A stretch of 64,000 nt of DNA from contig NC_134832.1 in the NCBI RefSeq assembly GCF_004210375.1, forward strand, positions 155,431,592-155,495,591. The letters are read 5' to 3'. Below, piece after piece: positions 36,101 through 51,018 of this stretch. Each line of letters starts with the position of its first letter. The first letter of the stretch is position 1. The notes under the pieces were generated by a model. That model had not been told where the DNA came from. It did not search any database and worked only from the letters and a program-made list of their open reading frames with translations. This stretch comes from Tachypleus tridentatus. Its lineage: Eukaryota > Arthropoda > Merostomata > Xiphosura > Limulidae. Made by a program: the position numbers and the translations under genes.

Positions 36101-39100
36101 TCACGTATAATATGAGAAAAATTGTTTTACATTTCCTTACTAAATGTTTATATATATATATATAGAGAGAACTATGACGTGTACAAGGTGAGGGACATTC
36201 ACGTATAATATGAGAAAAATTGTTTTACATTTCCTTCTAAATGTTTATTATATATATATATAGAGAGAGAACTATGACGTGTACAAGGTGAGGGACATTC
36301 GTATAATATGAGAAAAATTGTTTTACATTTCCTTCTAAATGTTTATTATATATATATATAGAGAGAACTATGACGTGTACAAGGTGAGGGACATTCACGT
36401 ATAATATGAGAAAAATTGTTTTACATTTCCTACTAAATGTTTATTATATATATATATATAGAGAAGAACTATGACGTGTACAAGGTGAGGGACATTCACG
36501 TATAATATGAGAAAAATTGTTTTACATTTCCTACTAAATGTTTATTATATATATATAGAGAGAGAACTATGACGTGTACAAGGTGAGGGACATTCACGTA
36601 TAATATGAGAAAAATTGTTTTACATTTCCTTCTAAATGTTTATTATATATATATAGAGAGAGAACTATGACGTGTACAAGGTGAGGGACATTCACGTATA
36701 ATATGAGAAAAATTGTTTTACATTTCCTTCTAAATGTTTATTATATATATATATAGAGAGAGAACTATGACGTGTACAAGGTGAGGGACATTCACGTATA
36801 ATATGAGAAAAATTGTTTTACATTTCCTACTAAATGTTTATTATATATATATATAGAGAGAACTATGACGTGTACAAGGTGAGGGACATTCACGTATAAT
36901 ATGAGAAAAATTGTTTTACATTTCCTACTAAATGTTTATTATATATATATATATAGAGAGAACTATGACGTGTACAAGGTGAGGGACATTCACGTATAAT
37001 ATGAGAAAAATTGTTTTACATTTCCTACTAAATGTTTATTATATATATATATAGAGAGAACTATGACGTGTACAAGGTGAGGGACATTCACGTATAATAT
37101 GAGAAAAATTGTTTTACATTTCCTACTAAATGTTTATTATATATATATATAGAGAGAGAACTATGACGTGTACAAGGTGAGGGACATTCACGTATAATAT
37201 GAGAAAAATTGTTTTACATTTCCTTCTAAATGTTTATTATATATATATATATAGAGAGAGAACTATGACGTGTACAAGGTGAGGGACATTCACGTATAAT
37301 ATGAGAAAAATTGTTTTACATTTCCTTCTAAATGTTTATTATATATATATATATAGAGAGAACTATGACGTGTACAAGGTGAGGGACATTCACGTATAAT
37401 ATGAGAAAAATTGTTTTACATTTCCTACTAAATGTTTATTATATATATATAGAGAGAGAACTATGACGTGTACAAGGTGAGGGACATTCACGTATAATAT
37501 GAGAAAAATTGTTTTACATTTCCTTCTAAATGTTTATTATATATATATATAGAGAGAGAACTATGACGTGTACAAGGTGAGGGACATTCACGTATAATAT
37601 GAGAAAATTGTTTTACATTTCCTACTAAATGTTTATTATATATATATATAGAGAGAACTATGACGTGTACAAGGTGAGGGACATTCACGTATAATATGAG
37701 AAAAATTGTTTTACATTTCCTTCTAAATGTTTATTATATATATATATATAGAGAGAGAACTATGACGTGTACAAGGTGAGGGACATTCACGTATAATATG
37801 AGAAAAATTGTTTTACATTTCCTTCTAAATGTTTATTATATATATATAGAGAGAGAACTATGACGTGTACAAGGTGAGGGACATTCACGTATAATATGAG
37901 AAAAATTGTTTTACATTTCCTTCTAAATGTTTATTATATATATATAGAGAGAGAACTATGACGTGTACAAGGTGAGGGACATTCACGTATAATATGAGAA
38001 AAATTGTTTTACATTTCCTTCTAAATGTTTATTATATATATATATAGAGAGAACTATGACGTGTACAAGGTGAGGGACATTCTCGTATAATATGAGAAAA
38101 ATTGTTTTACATTTCCTTCTAAATGTTTATTATATATATATATAGAGAGAGAACTATGACGTGTACAAGGTGAGGGACATTCACGTATAATATGAGAAAA
38201 ATTGTTTTACATTTCCTTCTAAATGTTTATGAGAGAGAACTATGACGTGTACAAGGTGAGGGACATTCGTATAATATGAGAAAAATTGTTTTACATTTCC
38301 TACTAAATGTTTATTATATATATATATAGAGAGAACTATGACGTGTACAAGGTGAGGGACATTCACGTATAATATGAGAAAAATTGTTTTACATTTCCTT
38401 CTAAATGTTTATTATATATATATATAGAGAGAACTATGACGTGTACAAGGTGAGGGACATTCGTATAATATGAGAAAAATTGTTTTACATTTCCTTCTAA
38501 ATGTTTATTATATATATATAGAGAGAGAACTATGACGTGTACAAGGTGAGGGACATTCACGTATAATATGAGAAAAATTGTTTTACATTTCCTACTAAAT
38601 GTTTATTATATATATATAGAGAGAGAACTATGACGTGTACAAGGTGAGGGACATTCACGTATAATATGAGAAAAATTGTTTTACATTTCCTTCTAAATGT
38701 TTATTATATATATATAGAGAGAGAACTATGACGTGTACAAGGTGAGGGACATTCGTATAATATGAGAAAATTGTTTTACATTTCCTACTAAATGTTTATT
38801 ATATATATATATAGAGAGAGACTATGACGTGTACAAGGTGAGGGACATTCACGTATAATATGAGAAAAATTGTTTTACATTTCCTTCTAAATGTTTATTA
38901 TATATATATATAGAGAGAACTATGACGTGTACAAGGTGAGGGACATTCACGTATAATATGAGAAAAATTGTTTTACATTTCCTACTAAATGTTTATTATA
39001 TATATATAGAGAGAGAACTATGACGTGTACAAGGTGAGGGACATTCACGTATAATATGAGAAAAATTGTTTTACATTTCCTTCTAAATGTTTATTATATA

Positions 39101-42100
39101 TATATAGAGAGAGAACTATGACGTGTACAAGGTGAGGGACATTCACGTATAATATGAGAAAAATTGTTTTACATTTCCTACTAAATGTTTATTATATATA
39201 TATAGAGAAAACTATGACGTGTACAAGGTGAGGGACATTCACGTATAATATGAGAAAAATTGTTTTACATTTCCTTCTAAATGTTTATTATATATATATA
39301 GAGAGAGAACTATGACGTGTACAAGGTGAGGGACATTCACGTATAATATGAGAAAAATTGTTTTACATTTCCTACTAAATGTTTATTATATATATATAGA
39401 GAGAACTATGACGTGTACAAGGTGAGGGACATTCGTATAATATGAGAAAATTGTTTTACATTTCTTACTAAATGTTTATTATATATATATAGAGAGAGAA
39501 CTATGACGTGTACAAAGTGAGGGACATTCACGTATAATATGAGAAAATTTTTTTACATTTCCTACTAAATGTTTATTATATATATATATATATATAGAGA
39601 ACTATGACGTGTACAAGGTGAGGGACATTCACGTATAATATGAGAAAAATTGTTTTACATTTCCTTCTAAATGTTTATTATATATATATAGAGAGAGAAC
39701 TATGACGTGTACAAGGTGAGGGACATTCGTATAATATGAGAAAAATTGTTTTACATTTCCTACTAAATGTTTATTATATATATATATATAGAGAGAGAAC
39801 TATGACGTGTACAAGGTGAGGGACATTCACGTATAATATGAGAAAAATTGTTTTACATTTCCTTCTAAATGTTTATTATATATATATAGAGAGAGAACTA
39901 TGACGTGTACAAGGTGAGGGACATTCGTATAATATGAGAAAAATTGTTTTACATTTCCTACTAAATGTTTATTATATATATATATAGAGAGAGAACTATG
40001 ACGTGTACAAGGTGAGGGACATTCACGTATAATATGAGAAAAATTGTTTTACATTTCCTTCTAAATGTTTATTATATATATATAGAGAGAGAACTATGAC
40101 GTGTACAAGGTGAGGGACATTCACGTATAATATGAGAAAAATTGTTTTACATTTCCTACTAAATGTTTATTATATATATATATATAGAGAGAACTATGAC
40201 GTGTACAAGGTGAGGGACATTCACGTATAATATGAGAAAAATTGTTTTACATTTCCTTCTAAATGTTTATTATATATATATAGAGAGAGAACTATGACGT
40301 GTACAAGGTGAGGGACATTCACGTATAATATGAGAAAAATTGTTTTACATTTCCTTCTAAATGTTTATTATATATATATAGAGAGAGAACTATGACGTGT
40401 ACAAGGTGAGGGACATTCACGTATAATATGAGAAAAATTGTTTTACATTTCCTACTAAATGTTTATTATATATATATAGAGAGAGAACTATGACGTGTAC
40501 AAGGTGAGGGACATTCACGTATAATATGAGAAAAATTGTTTTACATTTCCTTCTAAATGTTTATTATATATATATATAGAGAGAACTATGACGTGTACAA
40601 GGTGAGGGACATTCACGTATAATATGAGAAAAATTGTTTTACATTTCCTTCTAAATGTTTATTATATATATATATAGAGAGAGAGACTATGACGTGTACA
40701 AGGTGAGGGACATTCGTATAATATGAGAAAAATTGTTTTACATTTCCTACTAAATGTTTATTATATATATATAGAGAGAACTATGACGTGTACAAGGTGA
40801 GGGACATTCACGTATAATATGAGAAAAATTGTTTTACATTTCTTTCTAAATGTTTATTATATATATATATAGAGAGAACTATGACGTGTACAAGGTGAGG
40901 GACATTCGTATAATATGAGAAAAATTGTTTTACATTTCCTTCTAAATGTTTATTATATATATATAGAGAGAGAACTATGACGTGTACAAGGTGAGGGACA
41001 TTCGTATAATATGAGAAAAATTGTTTTACATTTCCTACTAAATGTTTATTATATATATATATAGAGAGAGAACTATGACGTGTACAAGGTGAGGGACATT
41101 CACGTATAATATGAGAAAAATTGTTTTACATTTCCTTCTAAATGTTTATTATATATATATATAGAGAGAGAACTATGACGTGTACAAGGTGAGGGACATT
41201 CGTATAATATGAGAAAAATTGTTTTACATTTCCTACTAAATGTTTATTATATATATATATAGAGAGAGAACTATGACGTGTACAAGGTGAGGGACATTCA
41301 CGTATAATATGAGAAAAATTGTTTTACATTTCCTTCTAAATGTTTATTATATATATATATAGAGAGAACTATGACGTGTACAAGGTGAGGGACATTCGTA
41401 TAATATGAGAAAAATTGTTTTACATTTCCTACTAAATGTTTATTATATATATATATAGAGAGAGAACTATGACGTGTACAAGGTGAGGGACATTCACGTA
41501 TAATATGAGAAAAATTGTTTTACATTTCCTTCTAAATGTTTATTATATATATATAGAGAGAGAACTATGACGTGTACAAGGTGAGGGACATTCACGTATA
41601 ATATGAGAAAAATTGTTTTACATTTCCTACTAAATGTTTATTATATATATATAGAGAGAACTATGACGTGTACAAGGTGAGGGACATTCACGTATAATAT
41701 GAGAAAAATTGTTTTACATTTCCTTCTAAATGTTTATTATATATATATAGAGAGAAACTATGACGTGTACAAGGTGAGGGACTTCACGTATAATATGAGA
41801 AAAATTGTTTTACATTTCCTACTAAATGTTTATTATATATATATAGAGAGAACTATGACGTGTACAAGGTGAGGGACATTCGTATAATATGAGAAAAATT
41901 GTTTTACATTTCTTACTAAATGTTTATTATATATATATAGAGAGAGAACTATGACGTGTACAAAGTGAGGGACTTCACGTATAATATGAGAAAAATTGTT
42001 TTACATTTCCTACTAAATGTTTATTATATATATATATATATATAGAGAACTATGACGTGTACAAGGTGAGGGACATTCAAGTATAATATGAGAAAAATTG

Positions 42101-45100
42101 TTTTACATTTCCTTCTAAATGTTTATTATATATATATAGAGAGAGAACTATGACGTGTACAAGGTGAGGGACATTCACGTATAATATGAGAAAAATTGTT
42201 TTACATTTCCTTCTAAATGTTTATTATATATATATATATAGAGAGAGAACTATGACGTGTACAAGGTGAGGGACATTCGTATAATATGAGAAAAATTGTT
42301 TTACATTTCCTTCTAAATGTTTATTATATATATATATATATATAGAACTATGACGTGTACAATGTGAGGGACTTCACGTATAATATGAGAAAAATTGTTT
42401 TACATTTCCTTCTAAATGTTTATTATATATATATATAGAGAGAGAGACTATGACGTGTACAAGGTGAGGGACATTCGTATAATATGAGAAAAATTGTTTT
42501 ACATTTCCTACTAAATGTTTATTATATATATATAGAGAGAGAACTATGACGTGTACAAGGTGAGGGACATTCGTATAATATGAGAAAAATTGTTTTACAT
42601 TTCCTACTAAATGTTTATTATATATATATATAGAGAGAACTATGACGTGTACAAGGTGAGGGACATTCACGTATAATATGAGAAAAATTGTTTTACATTT
42701 CCTTCTAAATGTTTATTATATATATATATAGAGAGAACTATGACGTGTACAAGGTGAGGGACATCCGTATAATATGAGAAAAATTGTTTTACATTTCCTA
42801 CTAAATGTTTATTATATATATATATAGAGAGAGAACTATGACGTGTACAAGGTGAGGGACATTCACGTATAATATGAGAAAATTGTTTTACATTTCCTAC
42901 TAAATGTTTATTATATATATATAGAGAGAGAACTATGACGTGTACAAGGTGAGGGACATTCACGTATAATATGAGAAAAATTGTTTTACATTTCCTTCTA
43001 AATGTTTATTATATATATATAGAGAGAGAACTATGACGTGTACAAGGTGAGGGACATTCGTATAATATGAGAAAAATTGTTGTACATTTCCTACTAAATG
43101 TTTATTATATATATATAGAGAGAGAGAACTATGACGTGTACAAGGTGAGGGACATTCACGTATAATATGAGAAAAATTGTTTTACATTTCCTTCTAAATG
43201 TTTATTATATATATATAGAGAGAGAACTATGACGTGTACAAGGTGAGGGACATTCGTATAATATGAGAAAAATTGTTTTACATTTCCTACTAAATGTTTA
43301 TTATATATATATAGAGAGAGAGAACTATGACGTGTACAAGGTGAGGGACATTCACGTATAATATGAGAAAAATTGTTTTACATTTCCTTCTAAATGTTTA
43401 TTATATATATATAGAGAGAGAACTATGACGTGTACAAGGTGAGGGACATTCGTATAATATGAGAAAAATTGTTGTACATTTCCTACTAAATGTTTATTAT
43501 ATATATATAGAGAGAGAGAACTATGACGTGTACAAGGTGAGGGACATTCACGTATAATATGAGAAAAATTGTTTTACATTTCCTTCTAAATGTTTATTAT
43601 ATATATATAGAGAGAGAACTATGACGTGTACAATGTGAGGGACATTCACGTATAATATGAGAAAAATTGTTTTACATTTCCTACTAAATGTTTATTATAT
43701 ATATATATATATAGAAAACTATGACGTGTACAAGGTGAGGGACTTCACGTATAATATGAGAAAAATTGTTTTACATTTCCTTCTAAATGTTTATTATATA
43801 TATATAGAGAGAGAACTATGACGTGTACAAGGTGAGGGACATTCACGTATAATATGAGAAAAATTGTTGTACATTTCCTACTAAATGTTTATTATATATA
43901 TATATATATATAGAGAAAACTATGACGTGTACAAGGTGAGGGACTTCACGTATAATATGAGAAAAATTGTTTTACATTTCCTACTAAATGTTTATTATAT
44001 ATATATAGAGAGAGAACTATGACGTGTACAAGGTGAGGGACTTCACGTATAATATGAGAAAAATTGTTTTACATTTCCTTCTAAATGTTTATTATATATA
44101 TATATAGAGAGAACTATGACGTGTACAAGGTGAGGGACATTCGTATAATATGAGAAAAATTGTTTTACATTTCCTTCTAAATGTTTATTATATATATATA
44201 TAGAGAGAGAGAACTATGACGTGTACAAGGTGAGGGACATTCGTATAATATGAGAAAAATTGTTGTACATTTCCTACTAAATGTTTATTATATATATATA
44301 GAGAGAGAACTATGACGTGTACAAGGTGAGGGACATTCGTATAATATGAGAAAAATTGTTTTACATTTCCTTCTAAATGTTTATTATATATATATATATA
44401 TAGAACTATGACGTGTACAAAGTGAGGGACTTCACGTATAATATGAGAAAAATTGTTGTACATTTCCTTCTAAATGTTTATTATATATATATAGAGAGAG
44501 AACTATGACGTGTACAAGGTGAGGGACATTCACGTATAATATGAGAAAAATTGTTTTACATTTCCTACTAAATGTTTATTATATATATATATATATAGAA
44601 AACTATGACGTGTACAAGGTGAGGGACTTCACGTATAATATGAGAAAAATTGTTTTACATTTCCTTCTAAATGTTTATTATATATATAGAGAGAGAACTA
44701 TGACGTGTACAAGGTGAGGGACATTCGTATAATATGAGAAAAATTGTTGTACATTTCCTACTAAATGTTTATTATATATATATAGAGAGAGAACTATGAC
44801 GTGTACAAGGTGAGGGACATTCACGTATAATATGAGAAAAATTGTTTTACATTTCCTTCTAAATGTTTATTATATATATATAGAGAGAGAACTATGACGT
44901 GTACAAGGTGAGGGACATTCGTATAATATGAGAAAAATTGTTTTACATTTCCTTCTAAATGTTTATTATATATATATAGAGAGAGAACTATGACGTGTAC
45001 AAGGTGAGGGACATTCACGTATAATATGAGAAAAATTGTTTTACATTTCCTTCTAAATGTTTATTATATATATATAGAGAGAGAACTATGACGTGTACAA

Positions 45101-47108
45101 GGTGAGGGACTTCACGTATAATATGAGAAAAATTGTTTTACATTTCCTTCTAAATGTTTATTATATATATATAGAGAGAGAACTATGACGTGTACAAAGT
45201 GAGGGACTTCACGTATAATATGAGAAAATTTTTTTTACATTTCCTACTAAATGTTTATTATATATATATATATAGAGAGAACTATGACGTGTACAAGGTG
45301 AGGGACATTCAAGTATAATATGAGAAAAATTGTTTTACATTTCCTTTTAAATGTTTATTATATATATATATATAGAGAACTATGACGTGTACAAGGTGAG
45401 GGACATTCACGTATAATATGAGAAAAATTGTTTTACATTTCCTTCTAAATGTTTATTATATATATATAGAGAGAGAACTATGACGTGTACAAGGTGAGGG
45501 ACATTCGTATAATATGAGAAAAATTGTTGTACATTTCCTACTAAATGTTTATTATATATATATAGAGAGAGAACTATGACGTGTACAAGGTGAGGGACAT
45601 TCACGTATATTATGAGAAAAATATTTTTACATTTCCTTCTAAATGTTTATTATATATATATAGAGAGAGAACTATGACGTGTACAAGGTGAGGGACATTC
45701 GTATAATATGAGAAAAATTGTTTTACATTTCCTTCTAAATGTTTATTATATATTTATAGAGAGAGAACTATGACGTGTACAAGGTGAGGGACATTCACGT
45801 ATAATATGAGAAAAATTGTTTTACATTTCCTTCTAAATGTTTATTATATATATAGAGAGAGAACTATGACGTGTACAAGGTGAGGGACATTCGTATAATA
45901 TGAGAAAAATTGTTTTACATTTCCTACTAAATGTTTATTATATATATATAGAGAGAGAACTATGACGTGTACAAGGTGAGGGACATTCACGTATAATATG
46001 AGAAAAATTGTTTTGCATTTCCTACTAAATGTTTATTATATATATATATAGAAAACTATGACGTGTACAAGGTGAGGGACTTCACGTATAATATGAGAAA
46101 AATTGTTTTACATTTCCTTCTAAATGTTTATTATATATATAGAGAGAGAGAACTATGACGTGTACAAGGTGAGGGACTTCACGTATAATATGAGAAAAAT
46201 TGTTGTACATTTCCTTCTAAATGTTTATTATATATATATAGAGAGAGAACTATGACGTGTACAAGGTGAGGGACATTCACGTATAATATGAGAAAAATTG
46301 TTTTACATTTCCTACTAAATGTTTATTATATATATATATAGAAAACTATGACGTGTACAAGGTGAGGGACTTCACGTATAATATGAGAAAAATTGTTTTA
46401 CATTTCCTACTAAATATTTATTATATATATATAGAGAGAGAACTATGACGTGTACAAGGTGAGGGACTTCACGTATAATATGAGAAAAATTGTTTTACAT
46501 TTCCTTCTAAATGTTTATTATATATATATAGAGAGAACTATGACGTGTACAAAGTGAGGGACTTCACGTATAATATGAGAAAAATTGTTTTACATTTCCT
46601 TTTAAATGTTTATTATATATATATAGAGAGAGAACTATGACGTGTACAAGGTGAGGGACATTCACGTATAATATGAGAAAAATTGTTTTACATTTCCTTC
46701 TAAATGTTTATTATATATATATAGAGAGAGAACTATGACGTGTACAAGGTGAGGGACATTCACGTATAATATGAGAAAAATTGTTTTACATTTCCTACTA
46801 AATGTTTATTATATATATATAGAGAGAGAACTATGACGTGTACAAGGTGAGGGACATTCACGTATAATATGAGAAAATTGTTTTACATTTCCTACTAAAT
46901 GTTTATTATATATATATAGAGAGAGAGAACTATGACGTGTACAAGGTGAGGGACATTCACGTATAATATGAGAAAAATTGTTTTACATTTCCTTTTATAT
47001 AAATTTATTATATATATACATAGAGAGAGAACTATGACATGTACAAGGTGAGGGACATTCACGTATAATATGAGAAAAATTGTTTTACATTTCCTTCTAA
47101 ATGTTTAT
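33139..47108. repeat. ~98-bp satellite array with embedded (TA)n(GA)n microsatellite, about 140 copies
   Basis: Each unit has gtacaaggtgagggacattc, acgtataatatgagaaaaat, tgttttacatttcc(t/a)tctaaatg-like sequence and ttatta(TA)n(GA)nactatgacgt. Length varies by a few bases with the TA and GA counts. Recurrent variants are cctactaaat versus ccttctaaat, acattcgtata versus acattcacgtata, acttcacgtata (frequent after 41700) and caaagtgag. Identity is very high apart from the first kilobase after the gap, which is noisy. Minus-strand chance ORFs built from NVPHLVHVIVLSLYIYN-like repeats are an effect of the periodicity. The array ends at 47108 with a final partial unit. Confidence 0.98.
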
Positions 47109-48271
47109 TCTGTAATACTTTAAGACGTTACAAACTAATACAAACTGACTACCAACTTCATGGAAGCTACTTGTTTGTGTTTCTACTCCTAACATATAAA
47201 CTTAATATTTTTTATGAATTACTCTCACATATTTTTGTTTCAAAATCACCATAGTAACCTAATGTTCTGTACTTTAAGTATTATATCGAGAAACGTTCTT
47301 ATGATTACCAGTCGTGTGGTCAACAATGTTAATAATGATGTTTGTAGAACAGAACTGATAGCATAATGAGTTTGTCACCAACCGGCTGAAATAAAAAACA
47401 ATTACAGCCAATAACTCGAGTTATCCATTGTCGAAAGGTGACACAAACGTTTTGTTATGTTTCTACAAGCATCAATGATTTAAATATTAGCATTATTTGT
47501 CAAAACATTGAAATGAAGAATTATATAGTTATTACTTGGATTTAAAATATATTAAACACTTACCGAAACTTGAAAAATTAGAAAGCTAGTTGAGGGTTCT
47601 TTGGTTAAAGTTTATGTATACGTATACATGACAAGTGTTGCATTTAAAACGCCTCGTCGAGGGGGGGCGGAGTAGGAATTCTGTAAGTTGATATTTAAAA
47701 GAAAGATGTTTACAAATTTAAATTAAAATTAATAATATGCCGATTGGATTAATATTAATTTCCGATCAAATAAAGCAAAAACCAACCTGGTACGAGAATA
47801 GCTAAGTAAATATACTTTTCTTACGTTTTTACTTTAAAAAAATTAGAATACGTTTCGTCATTTCGATATTCTTGTCGTTATCGATATTTTCGGCCATAAA
47901 CCCAATAGAATCCCACGAGGTTCTGCCATCCTAGGAGATTTTGGGTAGATCTCAGTATATTTATATTAAGCTAACGTTGCAAAGAATCTAAAGTTATGGT
48001 TAAAACAGTAGGCGATAATAATGGGCCTAGAATTTTGTTATATATATTATCAATAGTTCGACTTGTTTTAATGTGAAAGTAATTCAACCTAGATTTTACT
48101 GTAATTATTACTTTAACACTTGTAATGTATTTCACTACAATTGATTCGTTACTTACTGTCGCAAACTGACCTACTAGAAACTACTTCTTGGACGGATAAT
48201 AATAAAACAATCAAATACCTGAATACTTCAAATTAAAATACATCTAGACGTAATATTCCGTTCTTCATCAG
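47109..48271. other. end of the long intron before the first cyclase exon; no gene recognised
   Basis: This unique AT-rich sequence ends in an acceptor at 48270-48271 (ttcttcatcag). I found no earlier cyclase exon here: motifs expected immediately upstream in the catalytic domain, such as the FSDIVGFT metal-binding segment, are absent from translations I could read. Confidence 0.6.
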
Positions 48272-48446
48272 GTGGAAACTATTGGTGACGCCTATATGGT
48301 GGTGTCTGGACTACCAATCAGAAACGGAAACGAACACGTGAATGAGATCGCGCGCATGTCTTTGTCGCTGTTACATGCTATTGACAGATTCAAAATCCGT
48401 CATCGGCCAGACAAGAAGGTTCAGCTGAGAATTGGAATCCATTCTG
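48272..48446 (+). CDS. receptor guanylyl cyclase, catalytic-domain exon 1 of 4 in window
   Basis: This exon of 175 nt codes for 58 residues plus one base. It begins [19 protein letters not shown] and ends RIGIHSG, with the last Gly codon split by the intron. The acceptor is AG at 48270-48271 and the donor is GTGAGT from 48447. The sequence is the middle of the class III nucleotide cyclase domain, which converts GTP to cyclic GMP on the cytoplasmic side of the membrane. Glu of ETIGD corresponds to the family's guanine-recognition glutamate. Similarity to natriuretic-peptide-type receptor cyclases is strong, including the IRHRP segment that is absent from soluble cyclases. The preceding exon, which should carry the metal-binding aspartates, is not in the window. 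The GTG at the start is an internal Val codon, not a start. Confidence 0.95.
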
Positions 48447-48924
<478 letters not shown>

Positions 48925-48997
48925 TAGAAATGATGAGTGAATAACCTTATTATAAATGTTCATAAACTGTAAAATTTCCTGTTTCTTTTCAACCTAA

Positions 48998-50364
48998 CGG
49001 CTGTTTTTAGCGTTGGAGTAACCACCAACTGTACCAATACAACGGCTATTTTTAGCGTTGGAAGGACCACCAACTGTACAAATACAACGACTATTTTTAG
49101 CGTTGGAAGGACCACCAACTGTACCAATACAACGGTTGTTTTACCGTTGAGGAACCACCAACTGTACCAATACAACGGTTATTTTAGCGTTGGAGTAACC
49201 ACCAACTGTACCAATACAACGGCTATTTTAGCGTTGGAAGGACCACCAACTGTACAAATACAACGACTATTTTAGCGTTGGAAGGACCACCAACTGTACC
49301 AATACAACGGCTGTTTTAACGTTTGAAGGACCACTAACTGTACCAATACAACGGCTGTTTTAGCGTTGGAGTAACCATTAACTATACCAATACAACCGCT
49401 GTTTTACCGTTGAAAGGACCACCAACTGTACCAATACAACGGTTGTTTTAGCGTTGGAGTAACCACCAACTATACCAATACAACGGCTATTTTATCGTTG
49501 GAAGGACCACCAACTGTACCAATACAACGGCTGTTTTCACCGTTAGAGTAACCATCAACTGTACCAATACAACGGCTATTTTTACCGTTGGAGGAACTAC
49601 CAACTGTACCAATACAACGGCTATTTTTAGCGTTGGAAGGACCACCAGCTGTACCAATACAACGGCTGTTTTTACCGTTGGAGGAACCACCAACTGTACC
49701 AATACAACGGCTATTTTTAGCGTTGGAGTAACCACCAACTGTACCAATACAACGGCTATTTTTAGCGTTGGAAGGACCACCAGCTGTACCAATACAACGA
49801 CTGTTTTTACCGTTGGAGGAACCACCAACTGTACCAATACAACGGCTATTTTTTAGCGTTGGAGTAACCACCAACTGTACCAATACAACGGCTATTTTTA
49901 GCGTTGGAAGGACCACCAGCTGTACCAAAACAACGGATGTTTTTACCGTTGGAGGAACCACCAACTGTACCAATACAACGGCTATTTTTATCGTTGGAAG
50001 GACCACCAACTGTACCAATACAACGGCTGTTTTCATCGTTAGAGTAACCATCAACTGTACCAATACAACGGCTAATTTTAGCGTTGGAAGGACCACCAGC
50101 TGTAGCAATACAACGGCTGTTTTTACCGTTGGAGGAACCACCAACTGTACCAATACAACGGCTGTTTTTACCGTTGGAGGAACCACCAACTGTACCAATA
50201 CAACGGCTGTTTTTACCTTTGAAGTAACCACCAACTGTACCAATACAACGGCTGTTTTTACCGTTGGAGTAACCATCAACTGTACCAATACAACGGCTGT
50301 TTTTACCGTTGGAGTAACCATCAACTGTACCAATACAACGGCTACATTTAACTGTTAGAGGAAC
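48998..50364. repeat. 45-bp intronic minisatellite, about 30 units
   Basis: Units of 45 bp contain ggctgtttttaccgttggag followed by gaaccaccaactgtaccaat and acaac. The main variants are accg versus agcg, gtaacc versus ggaacc versus aggacc, and one-base deletions in the T run. Because 45 is 15 codons, long chance ORFs appear on both strands: 49768-50358 plus, with VFTVGGTTNCTNTTA-type repeats, and 49470-50333 minus, with VVLVQLVVPPTVKTA-type repeats. Position inside an intron, frame slips at the T run and openness on both strands argue against a protein. Confidence 0.97.
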
Positions 50365-50427
50365 CGAAATAATCTGAACTACTGCTTGCTGTCTGTCAAG
50401 TTCAAATAATATATATATATATTTAAC

Positions 50428-50524
50428 AAAGCTACAAAATAAGCTATCTGTCTTTTGCCCACGACGGGTATCGAGACCCAATTTCTAACATTGTAAGTCT
50501 GCAGACATACCATTGAAACACTGG
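50428..50524 (-). mobile_element. tRNA-derived SINE fragment (family 2)
   Basis: It lies in reverse orientation: aaagctacaaaataagctat, then cgggtatcgagaccc (the B box when read on minus), then cattgtaagtctgcagac and the tRNA-like end ttgaaacactggg. The fragment lies in an intron and is diverged. Confidence 0.55.
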
Positions 50525-50774
50525 GTAACAAATGTATTTAACATTTACAGATTAATTTCATATTAAGAGTTGACCTGTATGATCAAGTTTCTAACACATA
50601 TTAAAAATATTAGTGAAAATAATTATAAAATCTATCATGTTGTTTATAAGCCTAAAATTCATTTTTCGACAGACGCAATGTGCGGAGCACAGATATCTTA
50701 TTGTGTTTAATAATAGCAGTGAATGCGTATTGATTTTTTTTTAATTTATGTTTTCTCCGATTTAGTGAAATTAT

Positions 50775-50866
50775 TCATCGCTTATAAGGCAAAAATATTG
50801 TGATTCGATCCTTGCAGTAAGCATGGTACTGTTTGGTTAAGAAATAAACACAACGAGGAGTCATGA
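50775..50866 (+). mobile_element. eroded tRNA-derived SINE fragment (family 2)
   Basis: The order of tcatcgcttataaggc, then a B-box-like tgtgattcgatccttgcag, then taagaaataaacacaac follows the family-2 layout of head, B box and tail. It is strongly diverged, and the call is tentative. Confidence 0.35.
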
Positions 50867-51018
50867 GATTAAAAATAACTTTATTGGGATCGTTGTAATT
50901 ATGAAAATAATTCCACTTTAAAACAAATGTTTACATATTTTAAGATACTTATTTTGTAGTATATGGTGCTACTTTGAAACTTTTGCCCGAATACGTTAAA
51001 CCTTCATTTTCTAAACAG

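Noticed and set aside
34000..46000. Minus-strand ORFs of 61-98 residues with NVPHLVHVIVLSLYIYN-like repeats
   Set aside because: They appear only where adjacent units happen to sum to a multiple of three, are scattered through the satellite and share no conserved start or end.
33139..47108. Regular repeats that might be mistaken for a CRISPR array
   Set aside because: There are no unique spacers between short repeats: the entire ~98-bp unit repeats, the host is eukaryotic and no cas genes are present.
49470..50481. Minus-strand ORFs of 287, 116 and 211 residues and a plus ORF of 196 residues in the 45-bp array
   Set aside because: They lie in an intron between two firmly placed exons, are open on both strands from the same periodicity, and change frame at T-run length variants.
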